Assembly (NCBI GenBank): GCA_910591455.2
Contig: OU342820.1
Span: 496,001-560,000 of the forward strand
Direction: 5' to 3'
Origin: Pholis gunnellus
Lineage: Eukaryota > Chordata > Actinopteri > Perciformes > Pholidae
Length of the DNA: 64,000 bases
Part shown: positions 46,423 through 56,240 of the stretch, piece by piece
Position numbering within the stretch: the stretch's first letter is position 1
Layout of the letters: every line of letters begins with the position of its first letter
The notes under the pieces: generated by a model
The model's input: only the letters and a program-made list of their open reading frames with translations
What the model was told of the DNA's origin: nothing
The model's database searches: none
Program-made: the position numbers and the translations under genes

Positions 46423-47802
46423 ATGCGGCACAGTTTCCTTAAGCCAATCATATCTGTGCGGTCAACTTTAAAAGTGTCCGAATTTGATCCTTTTGCAGAA
46501 GTTACAGGTCACAGTCTCGCTAGCCAGCCGGAGCCGGCAGGCAGCCTGCCGGGCGTCCGGCGCAAAAGCACTCGCCTTGTGCGGCGTAGCGGCTCCCAGC
46601 CTGACGAGCAAGATGCTCTCTTGACTCAACTGGAAGGTCGTGGTATTATTCCAGCACCAGGCCTTTCTCTGTCCCAGCTCCGCGAGTTGTCGAGGCTCAC
46701 AGTCAGCAGCGATGTAGATCCCCGACCAGCGGCGGCACCAGGGTGGAAAAGAGCGAGGAAAACCGGCTCAGCCCAAGCACCACAGGCGAAGAGGAAAGAG
46801 TCGACGTGTCGGACTCCTCCTCCACCAGCAACTCCTGGCCCATCTACCACAGACGACGCAGTTATCTCCACGCTGCAGTCACTGGTTACCTCCATGCACT
46901 CCATCGAGGCTCGCCTGCAATCCCTGGGGAACGCGGCGATTCCGGCACCTGCATCAGTTACGATCACTGCCACCCAGGACGCTATGCGGCAACCAGCCGT
47001 CATGCTCAATCAGGCCTCCACGTCTTCTCATGTGGAAATAGCCCAACATTCGCTGGCATCTGCAGTACCAGCTCCTCCAATGGGTAGGTCATTCATCCCA
47101 CAGGCAGCTAACATTACTACTCGTCTTAGGTGTAAAATCCTGCAGGGGAAAGACATAAATTTGGTAAGCATAATGTTGCCATCCCCTGAGTGTGATTCGA
47201 GCATAGCCTCCGCGGGTAACATCGCTGCGGTGTTTAAATCGACGGATCCAAGGCTGATCAGAGATCTGTCAATCGGTCAGTTTATGGTGGCGTTCGGGGT
47301 GTATCGGGATGTGATATGTGCGGTCTACCCGAACAGAAGACAGGAGCTAGACACCTACATGGCACTGATCGGCGAGCTACAGCTAAAATATGGGAGGAAC
47401 ATTTTTTACCAGTACCATAAGGCATTCTCCAGCAAAGCCGCCCTGTATATTATGCAGTACAACTCCCGGTTGGACTGGTCTGTGCTGGATACCGAGTTGC
47501 TGGTCATGGTCGCGGGTGGCACTCAAACTGTATCTTGTGGTTCGTGTGGGAATCCGGGCCACGTAGCCCCGCTTTGTCCCTCGGCGGTGTTTCAGCCAAC
47601 GTTCGCTGGGCGTGAGGTGCCTAATTCAAATTACATGCCAGTTTGTGTGAGCTTTAATGAAAATGTATGTACCTACCAAAACTGTCGTTATCTCCACGTC
47701 TGCAGCTACTGCAAGGATGCTCACCCCCGGTCAGTCTGCCCCAGGCGCGCTGCCAGAATTCCCTCGCGGGGGGGGAAACATTGTGGTTCAAAAACATTTT
47801 GA
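46423..47802 (+). CDS. Retroelement ORF1 (Gag-like), DIRS/Ngaro type
   Basis: An intact 459-codon frame. A SAP-like helical stretch (LLTQLEGRGIIPAPGLSLSQ LRELSRL) lies at about residues 66-92. A Ser/Pro-rich linker and a coiled, Met/Gln-rich middle follow. A conserved-looking core has GRNIFYQYHKAFSSKAA and LDWSVLDTELL at about 325-365. It ends with a CCHC zinc knuckle (CGSCGNPGHVAPLC) and a second Cys/His cluster (CTYQNCRYLHVCSYC). Both fit a nucleic-acid-binding Gag. The next frame (-1) overlaps its 3' end for over 130 nt. The ATG at 46423 is the first usable one; the true start could be later. Confidence 0.85.
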   Translation: MRHSFLKPIISVRSTLKVSEFDPFAEVTGHSLASQPEPAGSLPGVRRKSTRLVRRSGSQPDEQDALLTQLEGRGIIPAPGLSLSQLRELSRLTVSSDVDPRPAAAPGWKRARKTGSAQAPQAKRKESTCRTPPPPATPGPSTTDDAVISTLQSLVTSMHSIEARLQSLGNAAIPAPASVTITATQDAMRQPAVMLNQASTSSHVEIAQHSLASAVPAPPMGRSFIPQAANITTRLRCKILQGKDINLVSIMLPSPECDSSIASAGNIAAVFKSTDPRLIRDLSIGQFMVAFGVYRDVICAVYPNRRQELDTYMALIGELQLKYGRNIFYQYHKAFSSKAALYIMQYNSRLDWSVLDTELLVMVAGGTQTVSCGSCGNPGHVAPLCPSAVFQPTFAGREVPNSNYMPVCVSFNENVCTYQNCRYLHVCSYCKDAHPRSVCPRRAARIPSRGGKHCGSKTF

Positions 47803-47948
47803 AACAGCATCCCTCTACACCAATAAATCTCCAGTCACTTTCGATTGAACTTTCCTCTCATCCTGACTCTGTGTTTGTAGACTACCTGCTTACGGGCTTG
47901 TCACAAGGGTTCCGTGTTGGAGTCCTTGCTATGCCTACGTGTGGCTAA
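47667..47948 (+). pseudogene. N-terminal part of retroelement ORF2, out of frame with the rest
   Basis: Frame with STPINLQSLSIELSSHPD and SVFVDYLLTGLSQGFRVGVL, a stretch that in DIRS/Ngaro elements directly precedes the reverse transcriptase (TPIN...HPD...G-QGF). It stops at 47946-47948. The RT continues one frame over from about 47920 (KNLQSAMNDPDTV). Either an indel in this copy or a frameshift site lies at about 47905-47945. Confidence 0.7.
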
Positions 47949-49392
47949 GAATTTGCAGTCAGCGATGAATGATCCAGATACGGTTTTTCAGTTGATCGAG
48001 AAAGAGGTTAAGAAAAACTATGTAATTGGCCCCTTCAAGTCCTCTCCATTCCCTGTGTTTCGCACCAGTCCTATAGGTGTAGCCACGGGTAAGTATTCAG
48101 GGAAGAAAAGATTAATCTTCAATCTGTCTGCTCCTCGTTCCGGCCCACTTCCAAGCGTTAACAGTCTCATCCCTGTGGAGCTATTCTCTCTCCATTACGC
48201 CTCGGTTGACAATGCCATTGAATTAATAAAATTAGCCGGCCAAGGCGCATGGCTCTCCAAAGCAGACATCACAGATGCGTTCAAGATTGTGCCGATCCAT
48301 CCTTCCCAGTGGCATCTCTTCGGAATCAGATGGGATTCCAAGTTCTATTTCGGGGTGCGGTTGACCTTCGGGTGCAGGAGCAGCCCTTGTATCTTCAACC
48401 AAGTGTCCGAAGCACTTTGCTGGATACTACTTAATAGAGTCAGGGTCCCATCTGTCCATCTGCTGGATGATTTCCTGCTGATAGATTCTCCACGCGATAG
48501 TTCAGGCTCCTCGTTAGATAAATTGAAACGTTGTTTCCACTCCCTTGGTATTCCACTCACGGATGAGAAAACCATGGGGCCAGACACACGTCTGGAGTTC
48601 CTGGGCATCATGCTCGATACTATAGACATGAAAGCGTCTCTTCCAATCGCGAAACTGCAGCGCATCCGCGAGATTACCAAAACATATTGCGCGGCGGAAA
48701 ACAAAACGAAACAGCAGTTACTCTCCCTGCTGGGGCATCTTAATTTTGCCATGCGCGTCATTCCGCAGGGACGCTCGTTCATCTCCCGCTTGTTGGACAT
48801 GGCATCTTCTGTGAGCGGTTTGCTCGATCTAGTGTATCTGGATGAAGGGTGTCGCTCTGACCTACGATTCTGGTCTAGTCTGCTCGATAACTGGAATGGG
48901 GTTACATTTTTCTACAATGATCTGGTGGATTCCTCAGACTCGTTGAAGTTTTACACAGATGCCGCACCATCTGTGGGTTTTGGGGGGTTCTATCAAGGCC
49001 AGTGGTTTGCCGAACCGTGGCCCCCCGCCTTTGCAAAGTTTGAAAATTCCTCAGCACTGTATGAGATTTACCCCGTTGCCGTGGTCTGCTTTGTCTGGGG
49101 GCGGAACTGGAAATGCAAGCGCATCTCCGTCATGTGCGACAATCAGGCAGTTGTTGATATCATCAATAGAGGGCGCTCTTCCTCCAAAGATATCATGCCT
49201 TTCATGAGAAGCATCACTTGGGCAGCCGTCACCCACAACTTTATTATCACCGCCCGCCATGTGCCAGGTCATGTTAATACTCTGGCTGATTCACTGTCCC
49301 GCTTTAAATTCCAGGCATTCCGGAACATCTGTCCAGAGGCCAGTCCCGTGTCGATAACTGTGCCCTCCTGTCACACCCTGATGCTATCGTAA
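47914..49392 (+). CDS. Retroelement ORF2: reverse transcriptase - RNase H
   Basis: A 492-codon frame, open from 47881. The RT has the motifs GPFKSSPFPVFRTSPIGVAT, KYSGKKRLIFNLSAP, WLSKADITDAFKIVPIHP, RLTFGCRSSPCIFNQ and the catalytic LLDDFLLID (DD pair) at about residues 183-191. RNase H follows: FYTDAAPSVGFGGF (Asp), LYEIYPVAV (Glu), VMCDNQAVVDI (Asp) and HVPGHVNTLADSLSR (Asp), so all four acidic residues are present. It copies the element RNA into DNA. The N-terminal lead-in lies in another frame. The recombinase follows in the -1 frame with overlap. Confidence 0.92.
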   Translation: MLESLLCLRVAKNLQSAMNDPDTVFQLIEKEVKKNYVIGPFKSSPFPVFRTSPIGVATGKYSGKKRLIFNLSAPRSGPLPSVNSLIPVELFSLHYASVDNAIELIKLAGQGAWLSKADITDAFKIVPIHPSQWHLFGIRWDSKFYFGVRLTFGCRSSPCIFNQVSEALCWILLNRVRVPSVHLLDDFLLIDSPRDSSGSSLDKLKRCFHSLGIPLTDEKTMGPDTRLEFLGIMLDTIDMKASLPIAKLQRIREITKTYCAAENKTKQQLLSLLGHLNFAMRVIPQGRSFISRLLDMASSVSGLLDLVYLDEGCRSDLRFWSSLLDNWNGVTFFYNDLVDSSDSLKFYTDAAPSVGFGGFYQGQWFAEPWPPAFAKFENSSALYEIYPVAVVCFVWGRNWKCKRISVMCDNQAVVDIINRGRSSSKDIMPFMRSITWAAVTHNFIITARHVPGHVNTLADSLSRFKFQAFRNICPEASPVSITVPSCHTLMLS

Positions 49393-49403
49393 AGCGTAGC
49401 CAC

Positions 49404-50351
49404 GTGGGAGATTATATGGAGGCAGCTAAGGGATATATGAGGAAAGGTTTAGCAGCTTCTACTGTAAAGACGTACGATTTTGCTTGGAGTACTTTCGCTT
49501 TGTTTTGTGTTACAGTGTGCATGCCTCTTAAACCTGTTCTCATAAACACAGTTTGTGCCTTTATTTGCTATTGCAGAGATGTGCGGCACTTTAAACCTCC
49601 GTATATTCGGAGTTTGCTTGCCGGCATTCAGTTTAATGTTAGATGCTATGATCCTGTGGCAGCTAGTTTGTTTTCCAATGCCGCCATCAAATTACTGCTA
49701 AAAGGTATTGCTAAATCTTCTCCTCATATTCCAGACCGGAGACAGCCTATCACACTTCCTATATTGCATAGTATGCTTACCGTACTCCGAGCAGGTGTTT
49801 TCTCCCCCTACATTGATGTCCTGCTCGAGGCGGTGTTTTCATTAGCTTTCTATGCTTTTCTCAGATGTGGCGAGTTTACTACCTCGTCTAATTCCTTCAA
49901 TCCTAAAAGAGACATCACGTTTGCCGATTTGACTTTTCATACTAGTCATTATAGTTTATGGCTCAAACACTCCAAAGGCGGAGGTGCTTGCTCTGTGATA
50001 GTGGCTCGCATAGACTCTGAGTTTTGCCCGTTCCAATCCATGATTAAGTTCCTACGGTTAAGACCTAGTACGTGCTCCACTTCTCCCCTGCTTCTTACCC
50101 CAGTTAACGGGCCGTTATCCAAAACTTGGTTTAACTCTCTTTTCGAAGTTATCCTCACTAGGGTCAACTTATCACCTCATCTATACTCAGGGCACTCTTT
50201 TAGAATAGGGGCCGCTACTTCGGCGGCTAACCAAGGCATCTCCGCTACTACCCTACAAAAACTGGGTCGTTGGTCATCCTCTGCCTTCACGTCTTACATC
50301 CGCCCCGATCTCAACACCATCCTCGAGAATCAAAGATCATTGAAGCCTTGA
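49404..50351 (+). CDS. Tyrosine recombinase (integrase of the retroelement)
   Basis: A 315-codon frame; the first ATG in it is at 49416, and the frame is also open upstream, overlapping the end of ORF2. An N-terminal SAM-like core-binding region (LAASTVKTYDFAWSTFALFC) is followed by the catalytic domain: box I Arg in FYAFLRCGEFT, Lys in LKHSKGGG, HxxR in GHSFRIGAATSAA, Trp in LGRWSSSAF and the nucleophile Tyr in TSYIRPDL. All expected residues are present, so it looks catalytically competent. It inserts the circular cDNA without a target duplication. Ends LENQRSLKP. Confidence 0.93.
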   Translation: MGDYMEAAKGYMRKGLAASTVKTYDFAWSTFALFCVTVCMPLKPVLINTVCAFICYCRDVRHFKPPYIRSLLAGIQFNVRCYDPVAASLFSNAAIKLLLKGIAKSSPHIPDRRQPITLPILHSMLTVLRAGVFSPYIDVLLEAVFSLAFYAFLRCGEFTTSSNSFNPKRDITFADLTFHTSHYSLWLKHSKGGGACSVIVARIDSEFCPFQSMIKFLRLRPSTCSTSPLLLTPVNGPLSKTWFNSLFEVILTRVNLSPHLYSGHSFRIGAATSAANQGISATTLQKLGRWSSSAFTSYIRPDLNTILENQRSLKP

Positions 50352-51560
50352 ATTCCGGTAAGGTATGCATATAACTGGTGGTGGTGACATGTTCACGTCG
50401 ATTGGTATATTACTGGTAGGTCACATTATTAGTGTTAGCTTATATATCAGGGGATAGCGTTATATCCTTCTGTAAATGCTCCTTCTTAAAACACTAAAGA
50501 TATTTCTCTAGCGTGCTAATGGATAGTCTCTCATCACGGTATAATACCGTGCCCTCCCTGCAGTGTTTACCTTACTCTATTTTCCTCTGGTGTGACTCGA
50601 CCGTTTTCCCCAACGGATTGGTCTAACACTGTTTCTCAATCTCCTGGTCTCACGTGACCTGGCTTATCGTGACTGTATTTCCTAGGTGAACGTGACCTGG
50701 ATTAACGTAACGGTGTTTCCTAGGTGACCGTGACCTGGCTTAACGTGTCTGTTTCCTGGTCCGACGGGATCGCTTTCCATTCACAAAAGAAAGATGGGTC
50801 TGAGGTGCCCTATTTCTCATTTGCTGGTCCAAGTGAAGAGAGACCGGTCCAAGGACACAATTTCTAGTTTCGCAGTCAGAATGACAACATTTCTAGTTTC
50901 GCGGTCCGAATGTTGTGAGACCTGTCAAAAGCTTGACATACGTTCTAGTTTCCCGGGCGGCCCGGTCTGGTTGTGCTGAGGCAGCAAGACCCCCAACCGT
51001 GCTGTTCTGCGTTCTCCCTTGAACCCCCCTATTCTGCGCTGCGGTCTAAACGTGACCCCCGACTATCCTAAGCTGCGGTCTAACCTGACCCAACCTATCC
51101 TTGTCTGCGGTCTAGCTTGACCCTCACCTATCCCGTCCTGCGCGCTGTCCTCCGCAGGGCTGACCCACCATATATTTCGGGATCTGTTGAAATCCTACCA
51201 TACTTCACTATGGGCTATCTAGACCCGCACTATCCTGTATCTGCGGTCTAACCTGACCCAACCTGTCCTAGTCTGCAGTCCTTCATGACATTCTTCTATC
51301 CTTGGCTTTGACTAACCTTAACCTCTTACCACTGCTCTAACATCTACTCACTCACGTTCTAGCCTTGAATTCCCTCGTGACTAATTTTCTATGTTCTTAG
51401 GAATTCACCACAGCTGTATGGTAAGGTATTTATTTATTCATATAAATAAATTTCTTTTGGGGGATTAGGCCTATTGGACCTCGGTATCCCTACCCTCGGT
51501 GATAGTACTTCATGATGGAGTCCAATCGCCAAAGACTTTGCACTTTTCATATTTGCTTGT
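50352..51560 (+). repeat. 3' region of the retroelement with short tandem repeats
   Basis: About 50640-50760: three copies of a unit with cctaggtg.acgtgacctgg. About 50858-50915: two copies of tttctagtttcgc.gtc.gaatg. About 51000-51310: about five or six copies of a ~30-bp unit with ctgcggtctaacctgaccc and ctatcct. No coding sequence. This is presumably the untranslated tail of the element; the direct repeats expected of Ngaro elements could not be matched to the 5' end by eye. Confidence 0.6.
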
Positions 51561-51599
51561 GTAATAAATCATTGTTAAACTATAAAACAAGTCTCTCCT

Positions 51600-52780
51600 G
51601 ATTGAAATAATACTAGTGAGTTTAGAAAATGCAAAAGCTTAAATTGTGGGAAATATAATGTTTTCGGTGGTCTTTGCTCAAACTGGCAACCCCCATGACG
51701 TAACCGACAGCTGTCTAACACTCCGACCCCGGAAGAAAAACATTCTACATGCAACGTTAAACTAGCTTAGCGGAAAACAATAGCAGCAAACACGCTACAC
51801 TCTCCCCGCAGCGTTTAGCTGTTCCCTATTCAAACAGGGCTAAAGCAATCGCCACACAATCCCCACTTCTCCAGACCATAATTCCTGCTTTGTAAAAGAA
51901 AACAACAGCCCAAACAGAGAATCAAATGTCCAACCCTAACCCCGCGATTACGGGGTGTTTCGTCATTTACGGACCAGTCAGAATCAATGTAATTAACACA
52001 ATGACAAGAACAAACTCACAAGAACCAGTCACATATATTTATATGACAACAAAGCATGACAAATCCACCCAGCAACACTGCAGCGCTAAAACAGTATTCC
52101 ACCGCACACTGAAGAACACAAGCCATTTAAATATTATTCACATCAGAGGGAACAATATTAACCATATCATAAAAACAACAACATAGACAAATGAACACTG
52201 TAGTAACGCTACTGCAGATGTAAAAACACAAATGCAGTTCACTTACCAAAGCTGCTGTTCACTTAAAGACAAAGTCCATCCTCCTTTCTTTGTTAACAAA
52301 GGGTTTAATACCGCAGTTGTACAGAATATCGGTTCAGTTCAGTTCCAGTCAGAGGTCCGTGTTCGTTGAGTTGTAGATCCACTCGAGTCTCTCCAAAAGT
52401 TTTCAAAAGCACCGTAGCTTGTGAGTGTCCTGTCGTGCTATGGTGTCGTTTTGCTGCCTTGGTTAGCATAGCGTAGGTCCAAACAGCTCCAAACACCAAG
52501 ACGCTCAGTTGCAAATACAACGCATTCCCAGCCATGAAATGTGCAGCGCTTCTCCGACGCTGAAATACCGTTCGTACAAATCCTTTTCCATGCTGGGTCA
52601 GGGCTGCCAGCTGTGGGGTTGACCGACCCTGTCCAGATTTTCCTGAAATGTCCTTCTTGAGAAATCCGTTTCTCCTCCTTCGGCCATTGAGTGTTAAAAA
52701 AACAAAGCTTGGTAAAAAAAATGAATCTCCACCAAGCAAAACGCTAAAAATGTCATGTCAATGTCATAACTTCTTACATA
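51600..52780. other. Inner part of the outer DNA transposon, function unknown
   Basis: Between the retroelement and the small TIR element. It holds a 144-codon minus-strand frame (52305-52739) with one hydrophobic segment (AGNALYLQLSVLVFGAVW) and no recognisable family. It may be chance or a remnant of cargo. Nothing else seen. Confidence 0.35.
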
Positions 52781-52782
52781 CC

Positions 52783-53175
52783 TGTCACGGGGCATGGTGG
52801 AGGACTCAAGCGCAGACCAGGCAGAGTAGTGTGAAAAGGGTATATTTAATGAACATCAACAACTTACAGGACACAATGGGGAATCCATGGACGAGACAAG
52901 AGACGAGGGGGTTAAATCCAGCAGGGTAGGCAGTGAGACGGGAAAAAGGACAAGCCGAACGGGCGGGTAGACAATACAAGAATCTGGCAAGGAGTGACTG
53001 AGGGGCAGGAGTTTATGAAGAGGGAAGAACAGGTGAGAAGAGTTGTGCTGATGAGAGGGAAGTGCTTGATTACAGATCAGCGGCAGGTGAAGGGAATTAG
53101 GCTGAGGGAGTGACTGACAGGTAGAGTGGAGTAACACAGACACACAGAACACAGAGGCAAAGCCTAATCGTGACA
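52783..53175. mobile_element. 393-bp TIR element (TGTCACG...CGTGACA)
   Basis: Ends tgtcacggggcatgg and taatcgtgaca are inverted 7-bp repeats. The inside is non-coding and purine-rich, in the style of a common fish non-autonomous element. Nested in the outer transposon. Confidence 0.5.
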
Positions 53176-53689
53176 ATATCTTTCAACTTGAACTCTTACT
53201 ACTAATATTAACTTCTGCAAGCTGCTTCAGCTTCAAAACAGTCACGCTAGGCCACCAGCTAGAAGGCTCTGGCACGTCAAAGAATACGCCCAACATGTCA
53301 AACTAAAGATCTGATTGGTTGAAGGCAATGACAATCAACAATATCATCCCCATTCACTTAAACTGCACATGGATTCACTTCTGCAGGCCTTGAGCCTCTC
53401 TTCTTACCTAGAGACACAGAGGTGAAATCTGATTGGATAAAAGCTCTACTTAAAACAAGCTGCACTGAAGCAGAGCAACTGAGGAACACAGTAGCTGTGC
53501 AATGAGAAAATAAGATAATGGGAAAAATATTTTTATAAATTAGAATACATGTTTACATACATTCACAAATACATATTTATGAAAAATTATCAAATTATAA
53601 AATTATAAAATAGCTATAACTTTGTGATTCTATTTAAGCCAGCAGAGAAGGCTTTGCAGGCCCTGACGGCCCACCACTGAATATAAAGT

Positions 53690-54950
53690 ATTGAAACTTC
53701 ACTACTGATTGCTGCTAATTCCTCTGCCTTTTCCCTCACCAAGAAGCAGTAAATTACTGTGAAATAACTAAGCTTTCACTTTTCTGGCACCACACCATCT
53801 CCTGTGTTATGCTCTTGGTTTTCGTTTTGTTGCCTGTTTCATATTGGAGATCCCTGCCTATCGTGTCCTGTGTTTGTTTGACATTCCCTGTGATTTGTGG
53901 TTTTGTTTCTTTGTTGCTGTGGATCACCTGTGTTGTATAAGTCTAATCAGCCTTGCTCTGTTGGCTTTTGCTTCTTCCACCCCTCAACTTTCAGCCTGCC
54001 CTTGTGTCTGTCCACTTGGGTCTTGTTGTCTAATTAGTTACTTGGGTATTTTTGGTCCTGTCTTTAGCCTGTTGGTTGTCGGGTTGTCTGCAATGTTTCG
54101 TAGCTGTATCCCTCTTGCTACTGTACTACTTCTTCCTGTGTACCCCATCCCGTCATATTTCTCATTTCTAGACTTTGACTTTTCTGTTACTCACTTTTAG
54201 ATTTTTGCAGCTAATGGACTTTTTGTTTCACTGTTTTACTTGTGGTTCTTCTAATTGCCTTTTTGTCTGTTTTGTAACATCAAATACCAAAACTTACGCT
54301 CTTGGCTTTTCCCCCCAAAAAACTTTAAGTGCCACATAAAGTCAAGAGCCTTTAATTATTGAAAAAGAGAATTTTTGAAGACGTGATATTCCTCTTGGCC
54401 CAATCTTTGGAGAGCCACAGTTTGTGTTATTGATGAGGTTGTAAAACTTGAACAGGAACCAGTGTGTGTTTCAATCTGACATTACCCCAGCTGTAGGAGA
54501 GAAGACAATGTGAAATGCTAACCCATGAATTCCTCTTAATTTTGTTTTATGTATGGTAACAAGATGTGTGAGAGAGCAGCAAACCGCACAGCAGCACTAC
54601 CTCTCTGTCTCTATACCAAGCCTCCAAATACCCTTAAACGTATCTGTAAGCTGTTATGAAGTTTAATTTAAAAACCAAACATGCATGTAGAATAAGTACC
54701 AGTTGGTCAGAGCAAAAGAGGCAACCCTACAAGAAAAACAAATTCCACAGTGTTTAACATCATCACATACAGCACTTCACACTATTCCATATGGCTGTCA
54801 TAGCTAGAATTGACTAAATATATTAAGTTGTGAGTAGCAGTTTGTGCAGGTCTGAACAAAAATTGTATGTGAAAAGCATGTACACGTGTTCAGTATTTCA
54901 GATATTCAGGTTCTGAACATTGATCGCTGTTTAAAATGTGTGTCCTTTTA
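53690..54950. other. Non-coding stretch, nothing specific
   Basis: T-rich sequence with a 118-codon frame (53844-54200) of low-complexity hydrophobic composition; this looks like repeat sequence, not a gene. Confidence 0.35.
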
Positions 54951-54956
54951 CATTAC

Positions 54957-55165
54957 ATTCATTTAGCAGACGCTTTTACCCAAAGCGACTTACAATTCAG
55001 ATTCTATTACAATTCTACAACGTAGGCACAGCTACAGGAGCAATTTTGGGGTTAAGTGTCTTGGTCAAGGACACATCGACATGCGACTAGTGGAGACTGA
55101 GCCGGGGATTGACCGCCGATCTTCTGATTGAAGGACGGCCCTGCTATCCACTTTGCCACAGTCGT
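54957..55165 (+). repeat. Interspersed repeat family D, copy 2
   Basis: ttcatttagcagacgctttt and acccaaagcgacttacaatt, then a tail with ttgaccgccgatcttctgat and tatccactttgccaca, a full-length-looking copy of a common fish repeat. The short copy at 22060-22190 is inverted. Confidence 0.7.
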
Positions 55166-55539
55166 CCTTTTGCCACGAATCTCAGATGAGAAAATACAAT
55201 ATAAAAATTAAAAGGCTAGATATTTTAAGAGTCACTAAGCCTGTCAAGATTCCTATTCTCACTTTGTACAAAAGCAGTTTACAGAAACAATGGTGGCAGA
55301 TTTACCATCAAAATTCTTGGTAACTTTCAAAAATGCGTGTCATTGATTTCAGACAGAAGTAGACGAAGGCAGGCTTCTTATTTCTAGCTGGCGACCATCG
55401 ACTTTGTTGGCTGAATTTAAATGAGTCAGCTGTAGCCAGGTGGATTATTAAGTAACGCTTAGTTGTTGGTTGAAAGGTTCTTTAAAGGGATCTTAAAGGT
55501 GCACTTGATGGTTGTTTGTATTATATCTTGCAGGTAGGA

Positions 55540-55679
55540 AGTACATTTTAGTGGCGTACTTAAGTACAATTTTGAGGTATTTTATATTGTGTTTGTACTC
55601 CACTATATTGAAGATGGAATAATTGCACTTTTTTACTCAATTACATTTATGTGTCTACCTTAGTTAATAGTTACTTTGC
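55540..55679. repeat. Interspersed repeat family C, copy 3
   Basis: ttgtactccactatattga and ttgcacttttttactcaatt, compare 17390-17440. It abuts the transposon fragment that follows. Confidence 0.6.
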
Positions 55680-55982
55680 AGATTCACTTAAACTGCACAT
55701 GGAAGCACTGGTGAGTCTGCAGGCCTGGGGCCTCTCTTCTTACCGAGAGACACAGAGGTGAAATCTGATTGGATAAAAGCTCTACTTAAAACAAGCTGCA
55801 CTGGAAGCAGAGCAACTGAGGAGCACAGTAGCTGTGCAATGAGAAAATAAGATAATGGAAAAAATATTTTTATATTTGTAGTGTATTTAAGAAAAATTAT
55901 AAAATTATAAAATAGCTATAACTTTTGTGATTCTGTTTAGGCCAGCAGAGAAGGCTTTGCAGGCCCTGACGGCCCACCACTG
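55680..55982. mobile_element. 3' fragment of the CAGTGG-end transposon, second copy
   Basis: Closely matches about 53347-53679 (gattcacttaaactgcacat, ctgattggataaaagctcta, ggccctgacggcccaccact) and ends in the same ccactg. The left end is missing. It lacks the nested elements. Confidence 0.85.
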
Positions 55983-56240
55983 TATTACAGGGGTCACTAA
56001 TAGCCGGACTGCAGTCCGATTCCGGACCCAGAAGCTGTTGTCTCTGGACCTGGACCTATAACTGATAGATAACTGAGAATGATTAAATTTTCACGGAGTG
56101 CTTCTATTTTAACCAGCGCAGCTTTTCCAGCCTTTACGGCACTCGTTCAGCGGTCCAGGAAGCACACCAACCAATTATATGTGTTGTAAACCATTTCACG
56201 TGATGCTACTCGGCAAATCACGTATGTGTATTCTGATAAG

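Larger units (their letters stand above)
46423..51560 (+). mobile_element. Tyrosine-recombinase retroelement (DIRS order, Ngaro-like)
   Basis: Gag-like ORF, RT-RNase H ORF and tyrosine recombinase lie in that order on the plus strand, the hallmark of DIRS-order elements, which integrate with a recombinase instead of a DDE integrase. No methyltransferase domain is seen after RNase H, which favours the Ngaro group over DIRS1-like ones; this is inference. The terminal and split repeats that would prove the limits were not found by eye, so both ends are approximate; the right end is placed near the last distinctive sequence (about 51.5 kb). The recombinase and Gag are intact and the RT has one apparent frameshift, so the copy is fairly young. 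Confidence 0.8.
46122..53679. mobile_element. DNA transposon (CAGTGG ends) enclosing other elements
   Basis: The left end cagtggcgggccgtg at 46122 is the inverted match of the right end ending ggcccaccactg at 53679. The flanks are AATATAAA on both sides (46113-46120, with one extra T before the left end, and 53680-53687), a probable 8-9 bp target duplication. Within it lie the tyrosine-recombinase retroelement, the 393-bp TIR element at 52783 and unassigned sequence. The last ~330 bp recur at 55680-55982, so this is a repeated element. It is of hAT or MULE style by duplication size; no transposase of its own was recognised, so it is probably non-autonomous. Confidence 0.75.
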
